Shown here in pieces: positions 1 through 6,637 of a DNA stretch of 14,552 bases (position 1 is the first letter of the stretch; each line of letters opens with the position of its first letter). The translations under genes were made by a program, and so were the position numbers. The notes beneath the pieces were generated by a model. It saw only the letters and a program-made list of their open reading frames with translations, did not search any database and was not told where the DNA came from. The stretch comes from Paramuribaculum sp. (lineage in GTDB: Bacteria; Bacteroidota; Bacteroidia; Bacteroidales; Muribaculaceae). The stretch is taken from NCBI GenBank assembly GCA_009775605.1, contig VSPV01000063.1, positions 1 through 14,552 on the forward strand. The letters run 5' to 3'.

Positions 1-1103
1 GGGACATAGTGCTCGGCGGGGGCCTGCTGGTAGTCAAGGCCTTTCTGTCCCATCATGTAGTCGGTGACGATTTTGCGGAGGGTGCCCTGGGCGTCGTCGC
101 AGGTGTATTCCCAGTACATTGCTCCGAGAAGGTCGTTGTCGAGGATGTATTTACATTTGATTTCGATGGCACGGGGGTCGTTGTAGCCCATTACGAGCTC
201 GCCTTTGGAGTTTGCAATGTAGGGAACCTGTGCTTTTTCGTCCCAGACAATGGTGCAGGAGTCAAGGAGTTTGAAGTCTTTGTAGTCCATATAGTCGGGA
301 TATTCGTATGCTCCGCGGCCGTAGAAGGGAAGACCGAGGGTGAGCTTGTCCTTGGGAATACCGGCCTCGAGGTGAGCTTTGAGGGCCTGATCGGCTGTGA
401 GGCGGGTGTGCTCTGATTCGTAGAGAGGTGCCTGATGCTTGTGAGCGGCTGCGGTACCTATGTCGTAGCTCATGATGTTGATGAAGTCGACGTAGGGAAG
501 GATTGCCGGGAAGTCGTAGAAGCGGGCGTTGCCGGGGGTGGCGAGCGTCAGGAGCTTGTCGGGACCGATGGCTGAACGGAGGTCGCGCATGAGGAGGGTG
601 TAGTTCTGAGTGTCGTCGGGCGACGAGGAGATGCCTGCGCTTGAACTTGTGGGGTATTCCCAGTCGATGTCGATGCCGTCGAGGTTGAACTCGTCGATCA
701 CGCGCTTTGCGTCGGCTGCGAAGGATGCACGGTTGAGTGAGTCGGCTGCCATTTCGCTGAATCGGCCGCTGCCCCATCCGCCTACGGAGAGGATTACCTT
801 AAGGTCGGGGTTCTGCTGCTTGAGGGCGGAAATCTGGTGGAGACGGTCGGGGTTTGCTACGTCGATGCCGTTGAATGTCTGGTTCACGTGGCCGAAGGCG
901 TAGTTGATGTGTGTCATCGAGTTGGGGTCGGGCATCACGTCGGAGCCTGAGGTAACGTAGGCGATGATGATGCGGGGATGAACGGAGTCGACTTTAGCCT
1001 TGGCTTCCGAGTCGGTCTTGGATTTGCCTGTGCATGCGGTCTGAGCGAAGCCGAGGGCCACAACTGCTGCCGCGAGAATGAGGCGGATGATGGTTTTTTT
1101 CAT
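1..1103 (-). CDS. GH18 family glycoside hydrolase (chitinase-like), exported, 3' end beyond window
   Basis: Predicted hydrolase of beta-1,4-linked N-acetylglucosamine (chitin, chitooligosaccharides or related glycans), acting in the envelope or outside the cell. 367 codons are visible and no stop is reached. The GH18 signature is clear: an SxGG-type strand (ILSVGGWGSG, residues 104-113), then DGIDIDWEYP at 142-151, which gives the DxxDxDxE motif with Asp142, Asp145, Asp147 and catalytic acid Glu149. It is followed by MSYD at 211-214 and MYWEY at 329-333. Residues 1-24 form a signal peptide that ends in QTAC, so Cys24 could be lipidated, but the -3 residue is Gln rather than Leu and the box is weak. 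The start at MKKTIIRL was chosen for the signal peptide and lies about 25 nt below a TATATTTG promoter element. The gene follows recA on the same strand but is separated by a terminator. The fold assignment is firm. Chitinase versus endo-N-acetylglucosaminidase activity is not resolved. Confidence 0.93.
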   Translation of the reverse strand, partial: MKKTIIRLILAAAVVALGFAQTACTGKSKTDSEAKAKVDSVHPRIIIAYVTSGSDVMPDPNSMTHINYAFGHVNQTFNGIDVANPDRLHQISALKQQNPDLKVILSVGGWGSGRFSEMAADSLNRASFAADAKRVIDEFNLDGIDIDWEYPTSSSAGISSSPDDTQNYTLLMRDLRSAIGPDKLLTLATPGNARFYDFPAILPYVDFINIMSYDIGTAAAHKHQAPLYESEHTRLTADQALKAHLEAGIPKDKLTLGLPFYGRGAYEYPDYMDYKDFKLLDSCTIVWDEKAQVPYIANSKGELVMGYNDPRAIEIKCKYILDNDLLGAMYWEYTCDDAQGTLRKIVTDYMMGQKGLDYQQAPAEHYV

Positions 1104-1135
1104 GGGAAAATGGTTGATGGTATTGAAAATTTGGC

Positions 1136-1143
1136 CAAATATA
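1136..1143 (-). promoter_or_regulatory. Putative Bacteroidota -7 element of the GH18 gene
   Basis: The minus strand reads TATATTTG, matching the Bacteroidota -7 consensus TAnnTTTG. It would place the transcription start roughly 25 nt upstream of the ATG at 1103. I see no good TTG -33 element at the usual 19-21 nt distance; that space is filled by the recA terminator hairpin. Confidence 0.5.
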
Positions 1144-1180
1144 CGAAAATTCCGCGAATTGCGCGGGGCAGTTCGCGGAA
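1144..1180 (-). terminator. Rho-independent terminator of recA
   Basis: Perfect 9-bp inverted repeat TTCCGCGAA / TTCGCGGAA (arms 1172-1180 and 1150-1158) with a 13-nt GC-rich loop. On the minus strand it is followed by ATTTTCG. It lies about 105 nt past the recA stop and directly abuts the putative -7 element of the next gene. The short T run makes it a moderate terminator. Confidence 0.6.
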
Positions 1181-1286
1181 ATATGGGGGAGCCAACAAGG
1201 GAAGGACTCAAGGAGGGGACTTCGGAGCACTCAGAGTCTTCCGGGACTTCGGCCGGAGCTGATGACGGTCGGGCTCGGGGTCAGTC

Positions 1287-2486
1287 CTAGGGGTTGGTCT
1301 CGATGGAGAAGTCGTCGTCGATGCCGTCGAGGTCGAGGTCGTCAGTGTCGGATTCGTCGAGGTCTATGTCGTCGATGTCGATATCTTCGTCGGCGTCATC
1401 GCCGGTCGTTTTTTTAGCGGCCGATTTTGCCGGTTTGGAGCCTGCTGAGGCGGGATGGTTGCCGCTGCCGAGGGCTTCCATAATCTTGGCTTCGAGTTCG
1501 TCGGCAAGCTCGGGATTATCTTTGATCACCTGCTTGGCGGCGTCGCGGCCCTGGGCGAGCTTCGTGCCACCATAGCTGAACCATGAGCCGCTCTTCTGGA
1601 TTATGCCGTATTCCACGCCGAGGTCTATGATCTCGCCTGAGCGCGATATGCCTTCGCCGAACATGATGTCGAACTCGCAGCGCTTGAAGGGGGGCGCAAC
1701 CTTGTTTTTGGTCACCTTCACCTTGGTGTGGCGGCCCAGTACCTCTTCCTTGTCCTTGATTGTGGTGCTGGAGCGGATGTCGATGCGCACGGAGGCGTAG
1801 AACTTCAGGGCGTTGCCGCCTGTGGTGGTTTCCGACGGGCCGAACGTCACGCCGATTTTCTCGCGCAGCTGGTTGATGAATATGGCGGTGGTGTTGGTGC
1901 GCGATATGCTGCCGGTGAGCTTGCGCATGGCCTGCGACATCAACCGGGCCTGCACGCCCACGTTGCGGTCGCCCATATCGCCTTCGATTTCGCTCTTGGG
2001 CGTAAGAGCGGCCACGGAGTCAATCACCAGAATGTCGATTGCGGCGGAGCGTATGAGCTGCTCGGCAATCTCGAGGGCCTGCTCGCCGTTGTCGGGCTGG
2101 GAGATGAGGAGGTTGTTCACGTCCACGCCGAGTTTCTCGGCATAGAAGCGGTCGAAAGCATGCTCGGCGTCGATAATCGCGGCGATTCCGCCGGCTTTCT
2201 GGGCCTCGGCAATGGCGTGGATGGCAAGAGTGGTCTTACCTGACGATTCCGGGCCGTAGATCTCGATGATGCGGCCGCGGGGGAATCCGCCCACACCGAG
2301 GGCCCAGTTGAGGCCTATGGAGCCGGTGGGAATCACGTCGACGTCCTCCACATGCTCGTCGCCAAGCTTCATTATGGCGCCTTTACCGTAGTTCTTTTCT
2401 ATGCGTTCCATAGCTGCCGTGAGCGCGCTGAGTTTGGCCTTTGCGGGGTCAACGGGAGCTTTGGTCTTGGTTTCTTTCTTTGCCAT
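1287..2486 (-). CDS. recA: Recombinase RecA with long acidic C-terminal tail
   Basis: DNA-dependent ATPase that forms a filament on single-stranded DNA and drives homologous strand exchange and DNA-damage responses. The 399-aa product carries the Walker A motif GPESSGKTT (78-86), a Walker B strand LVIDSVAAL (153-161), the loop L1 region MGDRNVGVQARLMSQAMRKL (171-190), and the NQLREKIG (205-212) and TTGGNALKFYAS (221-232) regions around loop L2. The start at MAKKETKT was preferred over an in-frame upstream ATG, which would add 55 residues lacking RecA character and crossing the promoter region. The core ends near residue 340. It is followed by an Ala/Lys/Ser linker and then an Asp/Glu tail (361-399) with about 20 acidic residues of 39. 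Typical RecA proteins are about 350 aa, so the tail is longer than usual. The gene appears to be monocistronic, between its own promoter and a terminator. Confidence 0.99.
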   Translation of the reverse strand: MAKKETKTKAPVDPAKAKLSALTAAMERIEKNYGKGAIMKLGDEHVEDVDVIPTGSIGLNWALGVGGFPRGRIIEIYGPESSGKTTLAIHAIAEAQKAGGIAAIIDAEHAFDRFYAEKLGVDVNNLLISQPDNGEQALEIAEQLIRSAAIDILVIDSVAALTPKSEIEGDMGDRNVGVQARLMSQAMRKLTGSISRTNTTAIFINQLREKIGVTFGPSETTTGGNALKFYASVRIDIRSSTTIKDKEEVLGRHTKVKVTKNKVAPPFKRCEFDIMFGEGISRSGEIIDLGVEYGIIQKSGSWFSYGGTKLAQGRDAAKQVIKDNPELADELEAKIMEALGSGNHPASAGSKPAKSAAKKTTGDDADEDIDIDDIDLDESDTDDLDLDGIDDDFSIETNP

Positions 2487-2544
2487 TTGGAGTATAGGGA
2501 TTATATGTTTTAATCTAAATATTTGATTTACTACGATTGTGATA

Positions 2545-2552
2545 CAAAGATA
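2545..2552 (-). promoter_or_regulatory. Putative -7 promoter element of recA
   Basis: The minus strand reads TATCTTTG, an exact TAnnTTTG match, about 60 nt upstream of the recA ATG. A TTTG (2567-2570) lies upstream at 14 nt, shorter than the usual 19-21 nt spacing, so the -33 partner is uncertain. A second TAACTTTG sits at 2710-2717 and could serve as a distal promoter. Confidence 0.5.
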
Positions 2553-2554
2553 AC

Positions 2555-2615
2555 GCCGACGTGGTGCAAAAGTGGCGCACAGAATAGTTAAATAATGTTT
2601 GCCGACGCCGTGCAA
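2555..2615. repeat. Pair of imperfect 15-bp direct repeats at the recA promoter
   Basis: GCCGACGTGGTGCAA at 2555-2569 and GCCGACGCCGTGCAA at 2601-2615 agree at 13 of 15 positions, with the mismatches confined to the central dinucleotide. Their starts are 46 nt apart. The first copy lies between the candidate -7 and -33 positions of recA. That placement suits a regulator site, but no regulator is identified. Confidence 0.5.
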
Positions 2616-2739
2616 CTTTGATTTGTAAAGGTAATAAAAAGTTGAAAGCAAAAAAATTTTTTATCTGTGATGAACCAAACGAAAGGTCGTGTGTTAATAA
2701 GGTACATAGCAAAGTTACTTTTTCCATTGCAAGAAATGT

Positions 2740-2804
2740 GATAATGATTGGTTTATTATCTAAGCGAGGACACGTTGCGAAACGATTTCCTCGTTTGGTT
2801 TTTT
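2740..2804 (+). repeat. Cluster of inverted repeats, plus-strand terminator-like
   Basis: GATAAT (2740-2745) pairs with ATTATC (2755-2760). Further on, AAACGA (2780-2785) pairs with TCGTTT (2791-2796) around a 5-nt loop and is followed on the plus strand by GGTTTTTT. CGAGGA (2765-2770) can alternatively pair with TCCTCG (2788-2793). The last hairpin looks like an intrinsic terminator for plus-strand transcription, yet no plus-strand gene is seen nearby. It could end a small RNA or antisense transcript, or be incidental. Confidence 0.3.
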
Positions 2805-2853
2805 AAAGGGGTCTCTGAATGATGGGAAAAAGTAAGTTGTAAATCCCCTGGAA

Positions 2854-2895
2854 GCAAAAATCCTTTCCGCCACGCCCCCAAGCGCGTCGGAAAGG
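2854..2895 (-). terminator. Rho-independent terminator of the six-gene envelope operon
   Basis: Arms CCTTTCCG and CGGAAAGG (2888-2895 and 2862-2869) form a perfect 8-bp stem. An inner ACGC/GCGT helix with a GG bulge extends it, and ATTTTTG follows on the minus strand. It lies 24 nt past the stop of the transglutaminase-like gene, the last gene of the operon. Confidence 0.8.
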
Positions 2896-2919
2896 AAGAA
2901 TAAAGGTTAGAGGAACGGA

Positions 2920-4596
2920 TTAGAATTTCAGTACGTTTGCGGCGACGTTTTTGAACCGTGGCATGGCCATGCCTATCGAGGCCCCCATGTAAGTTGGGTC
3001 GCATACGATGTATTTCCGGCCATTGACCATCACATGATCGCCCGAATAATCCTCATCGAACTTCACGGCTGTGGCTATATGGTTGGGATAATCCAGAAGC
3101 ACGACATCGAGGTTCAGAAGCGATTTCACAAGGTAACGGAACAGAATCGAGCGGTCTTCGCAATCGCATTTGGGGTAAAAGAACAATTCTTCTGCGAAAA
3201 ACGGCTTTTCATAGCCGAATTGCTGGGGATCCGTGGCATATTCAAAACCGTTCTGACAGAAATCGAGAAGTATATTAGCTGCCTCTTTCTTGTTTTTACC
3301 CTCTATGGCCGGGCGTAATGCCGAGAGGAGTCGCTCGGAAAATTCGCTGTCTACCTGCGCATCGGCATAAACGCTGTAATCGCACTGAGGAATGTGGTTA
3401 TAGAACTCCATCTTTTGTAACGGCAGAGTGGTCTGGACGGTGGTGCCGAAACGAGGTGCCGTGCGGACGGCATTTTTTCTTTGACCGCCCATACGGGGCA
3501 TCCGTGACATGGACATGTCAATTTTCCGCCGGGCGTCAGGCGCTTCTTTGGGACACATGTAGAACGAATATGGTCGCGAGGCCTCCACATCGTAGAAACG
3601 CGTGCCGCCGTCAGTTACATATTGGCAGCCGTATAACTGCACCGTAGGGGCAACCAATAGCGAAAGACGACCTGTATCGGCCATCCGGGCCACTCGTGCA
3701 CGCAGACCGAGCGAATTCAGGAGGAACTGCCGCATCACCACACTTTCGTCACGGTCGGCAAACATCTCGGAAATCTGTTTGACTAAAAGATATAAGGCCC
3801 AGTCGTTGTGCAGGTCGTTGGCGCGGAGGGTCCGTAGGTCCTCAAGAAGCGGTTTGTAGTCGGCGGTATAGAGTGATTCGAAAGCCGCGGTGACGGCATC
3901 CTCACTCACCCCGGTGAGCGTTACGGCATGGTCAAGACCGTCGCTCACATAATAATCAATCCCGAAGAAGTTGATTCGTTTCCTTCCTTGACCGCCGGCA
4001 TATAACGGTTCCTGGCTGCGGGGTGACGCCGGCTTCGGCGAGGGCCTGCTTTGCGGCCGGGTGGCAGAAGTGTCTACCGGGATGCTTGCAGGACGTCTGT
4101 CGGGATTGATGAGGGGTGAGGGCTGTGGCGCTTTGACGGTGTCGCGTATTATGATTTTTTTAGGCCTGTCCGGTTTCCGGAACCCGGATGGAGGAGTTGC
4201 CGAAGGCAGACGTTCCGGGACTGCGGACGGCTCCGGAATATCAAAAACAGGAGTCGCATCCACCGTCTTGCCCTGCTTCCCTTCGGCTGTGGTAAGGTCA
4301 AGAATCTCTCGAATAGTCAGGCGGCGGGGAGGCTCTTTGTTCTCCTGGGATTGCGGGTTGAACACCGGGGCCTTTTCAGGCTCCGGTGTAACACGCTTTA
4401 CGGCAGGTTTCTCTCCCTGATATTCTTTCCATGGATTGCGCATGAAGTTGAGATACTCGCGGTTGGCCTCGGTTATGAATGCATCGAACTGCTTCATGCT
4501 GCCTGTTATGAAGGCGTCGAAGTCATCCATGGGAGGCTCGGCTTGTACAGCAAGGGGGACAAGCAGCGCAAATAAGGGAAGATATTTTATTTGCAT
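2920..4596 (-). CDS. Exported transglutaminase-like cysteine peptidase with proline-rich linker
   Basis: 558-aa secreted protein. Residues 1-19 are a signal peptide (start at MQIKYLPL chosen because of it; the reading frame is open further upstream but that part lacks sense and overlaps the previous gene). Residues about 60-200 form a proline-rich, low-complexity linker. The C-terminal third carries a transglutaminase/papain-like triad: DCEDRS with Cys479, NHIATAV with His506, and CDPTY with Asp533, in the order and spacing known for bacterial transglutaminase-like cysteine peptidases. A middle helical region (about 205-350) ends in a Cys-containing beta stretch. The family fold implies cleavage or cross-linking of peptide bonds; the substrate is unknown. 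It is the last gene of the six-gene operon, 22 nt after its neighbour, which suggests it acts on, or matures, the other exported proteins. The domain call is firm, the role inferred. Confidence 0.85.
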   Translation of the reverse strand: MQIKYLPLFALLVPLAVQAEPPMDDFDAFITGSMKQFDAFITEANREYLNFMRNPWKEYQGEKPAVKRVTPEPEKAPVFNPQSQENKEPPRRLTIREILDLTTAEGKQGKTVDATPVFDIPEPSAVPERLPSATPPSGFRKPDRPKKIIIRDTVKAPQPSPLINPDRRPASIPVDTSATRPQSRPSPKPASPRSQEPLYAGGQGRKRINFFGIDYYVSDGLDHAVTLTGVSEDAVTAAFESLYTADYKPLLEDLRTLRANDLHNDWALYLLVKQISEMFADRDESVVMRQFLLNSLGLRARVARMADTGRLSLLVAPTVQLYGCQYVTDGGTRFYDVEASRPYSFYMCPKEAPDARRKIDMSMSRMPRMGGQRKNAVRTAPRFGTTVQTTLPLQKMEFYNHIPQCDYSVYADAQVDSEFSERLLSALRPAIEGKNKKEAANILLDFCQNGFEYATDPQQFGYEKPFFAEELFFYPKCDCEDRSILFRYLVKSLLNLDVVLLDYPNHIATAVKFDEDYSGDHVMVNGRKYIVCDPTYMGASIGMAMPRFKNVAANVLKF

Positions 4597-4618
4597 AAAA
4601 AGAGATGAATGGGAATGA

Positions 4619-5269
4619 TTATTCCTCGGGCGCAACGGGTTCGCCGATGAATTCTTCCACCATTTGTGAGAGATCTCCGAGAGCTGTCTTCTCCTTGGCC
4701 GAGCGGGCGGCCTCCTCACGTGCTTTGCGGGCAGCTGTCTCGTCAATGGACATGAAGACGTTATATTCACGGGTTCCGTCCTTTGCGGTGCGTACGAGCA
4801 CGAAATGCTCTTTCACCAGTCCGGAAATGCGTGCGTTCACTCCCGACTCATAAGCGGCTCCGAAGCGGTCTATTTCTTCCTGCGAATTGTTGTTGGCATC
4901 GGATGAAACCACAGATTTCATTTTGCCTACAACCTGCGCCTTCGCACGGCCGGCATAACTCGCTATGCCTGAATGGATGGCATTCTCGCGTCCAATCTTG
5001 TTGTTTCGTCCGATGGCTATACCAGTGATTGGAATACGGTTTTCCTCGTCCGATTCGATGTAGGTTCGGTATTTGAGCAGGGCATAGTCGAGGGTCTGGG
5101 TGCTTGCAAGTGGTTCCCATCCGGCTTTCTTCAGTTCTTTCACACGTTTTTTTACATCTTTCTGAAGTGCTTTTTCCTGCTGTTTTGTGAGCTGCTGGGC
5201 GCTGACGGCGTCAACGTTTCCGACCATAAGCAATAACATGGTCGTGATGATTGCGATGATTTTTTTCAT
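4619..5269 (-). CDS. Exported LPP20-like protein, 216 aa
   Basis: Small periplasmic protein with a signal peptide (residues 1-24, ending AVSAQ), a charged helix (27-50) followed by KKAGWEPL, and then a central alpha/beta unit. The segment ITGIAIGRN followed by IHSGIASYAGRAKAQVVGKM (81-118) matches the layout of LPP20/FlgP-type domains: a beta strand, then an Ala-rich helix with spaced Ala-Arg. Another strand pair follows (VLVRT and YNVFMSID, 157-176). The C-terminus is an Ala/Glu/Arg-rich helix. There is no lipobox cysteine, unlike the lipoproteins for which the family is named. It lies 38 nt after the 438-aa LPP20-like gene and 22 nt before the transglutaminase-like gene. The family assignment is by pattern only and the function is unknown. 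Confidence 0.75.
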   Translation of the reverse strand: MKKIIAIITTMLLLMVGNVDAVSAQQLTKQQEKALQKDVKKRVKELKKAGWEPLASTQTLDYALLKYRTYIESDEENRIPITGIAIGRNNKIGRENAIHSGIASYAGRAKAQVVGKMKSVVSSDANNNSQEEIDRFGAAYESGVNARISGLVKEHFVLVRTAKDGTREYNVFMSIDETAARKAREEAARSAKEKTALGDLSQMVEEFIGEPVAPEE

Positions 5270-5307
5270 GACAATGTTGATAATTGGTTTATGAATGAGA
5301 GTGAGGC

Positions 5308-6624
5308 TTACCAGTTTTTGGTAAACGGAAGGGAGAGGCGGGTGCTTACGATAGAACCTGTGACAGGATTTACGAGCATGATGCGTCCGCTGAGCAGGCG
5401 CGATGTGCCGCCCGAGTCGGAAAGTCTGATACCCCCCTGCACTCGGCAGTTGATTTTAACGAGTCCGCGTGAAGAGTAGACGGCATCCAGATCATCGACA
5501 ATCACAGGAACGGCCAGTCCGGGTACATTTAGCTCGAGGGCTTTCACTCCGAAATCAGTGGTGCCCCGGTTGTTGAGCGTCAGGCGGATGTTTAGACCTG
5601 TTATTAATGCTGCATCAGACGAGACAGAGTCTGCAGTTAGGGTCACACTTCCTTCCGGAACTACGGAGAATTTATCCGTGGATGTAATGCCGTTGAGCGA
5701 CATGCGGTGTTCTACTTTCTTTCCGCGTACCCGGAAAGAGACCGTCAGATAGTTGTATTCGTCAGGCAGACAGTCGGAGGTGTCGTAGGTGATCCGATAA
5801 GTGCCGTCCGAAGGTACCACATTGATATTCGAGGCACAATTGGAGCTTACGGAGGGTACAAGCCCACTGCGGACAGCTCGTCCGTTCACGCTCAGAGCAC
5901 ATTCCGCGGTTCCTGGCCCGGTGACAGCACCGAGTACCCCGACAGTCTTGTACAACCCGTTATAACGGGTTTTCAAAGCTTTGACCCTCGAGGCCCGCAC
6001 ATTATCGAAGAAGTATTCCGACAATGCATCGCAGGCAGCCATACCGGCACTGATGTCGTCAAGAGAAGTGATATTGTCGATTTTCTGTTCCAGTGCGTCT
6101 AGCTCGGCACTTTTCTCGGCGTCAAGATCTTCAAATTCGGCCTGAATCATCCGCTGGTCCATACGGGAGTACGGATACTTCACCGAATATTCGTAATGCT
6201 CCGCCTTAGTACGCTTGTCGCGGAGTTTCACCCAATATATATCGGTAGCTCTCGACAGGGAAATTCCTTTTAGAAACGGCAGATTTGCCGACCTGATGCG
6301 GGAATTGCGGGTGTAAGTATCGGTTGACGAGCTTACCGATCCATTTGTGACCGTCTCGGAGATTTCGCTCTTCTGATCTACACTCACACTGCTGGCCACA
6401 GAGCGGATTATACGCTCTGTAACCTCATCGAGTGCCTTACGTTGAGCTTCGGCTATCGAGGGCGCTTCCACTGTCACCACCAGGAAACCGTCCGCCGCAC
6501 CGGTGAGCCATTCGGGTGTCTTTTTTGCGCTTTTGTCAATTATCTTATTCTCGGCACCGGCAGAAGCGGGCAGCATGGCAAAAACCGAAAGTGCCAGCAG
6601 GGCTATATAATATAGTTTTTTCAT
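5308..6624 (-). CDS. Exported LPP20-like protein with C-terminal beta-rich domain, 438 aa
   Basis: Signal peptide 1-24 (ASAGAE). The N-terminal domain (about 33-155) has TPEWLTG, a strand FLVVTVEAPS, then a helix EAQRKALDEVTERIIRSVAS. This is the LPP20/FlgP-like pattern, followed by a strand pair ending in YWVKLRDK and YEYSVKYPYS. Residues 155-225 are a helical hairpin with a heptad-like Glu/Asp/Leu pattern. Residues about 228-438 look like two beta-sandwich units (Ser/Thr/Val-rich, alternating strands), with Cys242, Cys263 and Cys284 available for disulfides. It lies 13 nt after the 390-aa gene in the same operon. Probable job: a structural component of a periplasmic or surface complex with the CsgG-like gene products. 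No catalytic motif was seen. Confidence 0.8.
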   Translation of the reverse strand: MKKLYYIALLALSVFAMLPASAGAENKIIDKSAKKTPEWLTGAADGFLVVTVEAPSIAEAQRKALDEVTERIIRSVASSVSVDQKSEISETVTNGSVSSSTDTYTRNSRIRSANLPFLKGISLSRATDIYWVKLRDKRTKAEHYEYSVKYPYSRMDQRMIQAEFEDLDAEKSAELDALEQKIDNITSLDDISAGMAACDALSEYFFDNVRASRVKALKTRYNGLYKTVGVLGAVTGPGTAECALSVNGRAVRSGLVPSVSSNCASNINVVPSDGTYRITYDTSDCLPDEYNYLTVSFRVRGKKVEHRMSLNGITSTDKFSVVPEGSVTLTADSVSSDAALITGLNIRLTLNNRGTTDFGVKALELNVPGLAVPVIVDDLDAVYSSRGLVKINCRVQGGIRLSDSGGTSRLLSGRIMLVNPVTGSIVSTRLSLPFTKNW

Positions 6625-6637
6625 GTTTTTACGGTTG

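Larger units (their letters stand above)
2487..2919. other. 433-nt intergenic region between the envelope operon and recA
   Basis: No convincing coding region. From the operon side it holds the operon terminator (2854-2895), an AT-rich stretch with small inverted repeats (2740-2804), an A/T-rich tract around 2648-2662, the distal TAACTTTG element (2710-2717), the paired 15-bp repeats (2555-2615) and the recA -7 element (2545-2552). A 70-codon reading frame on the minus strand at 2515-2727 looks like translated AT-rich leader and is not called. Confidence 0.7.

Noticed and set aside
1294..1430. GTCG-rich short tandem repeat as a separate element
   Set aside because: It simply encodes the Asp/Glu tail of RecA and does not repeat with a fixed unit.
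1728..2243. 171-codon plus-strand reading frame
   Set aside because: Lies wholly antisense to recA, whose protein is unmistakable; long only because of GC-rich codon use on the other strand.
2487..2651. Upstream in-frame extension of recA by 55 codons
   Set aside because: It would run through the promoter element and the repeats; its residues are not RecA-like, whereas the start at 2486 gives a normal N-terminus.
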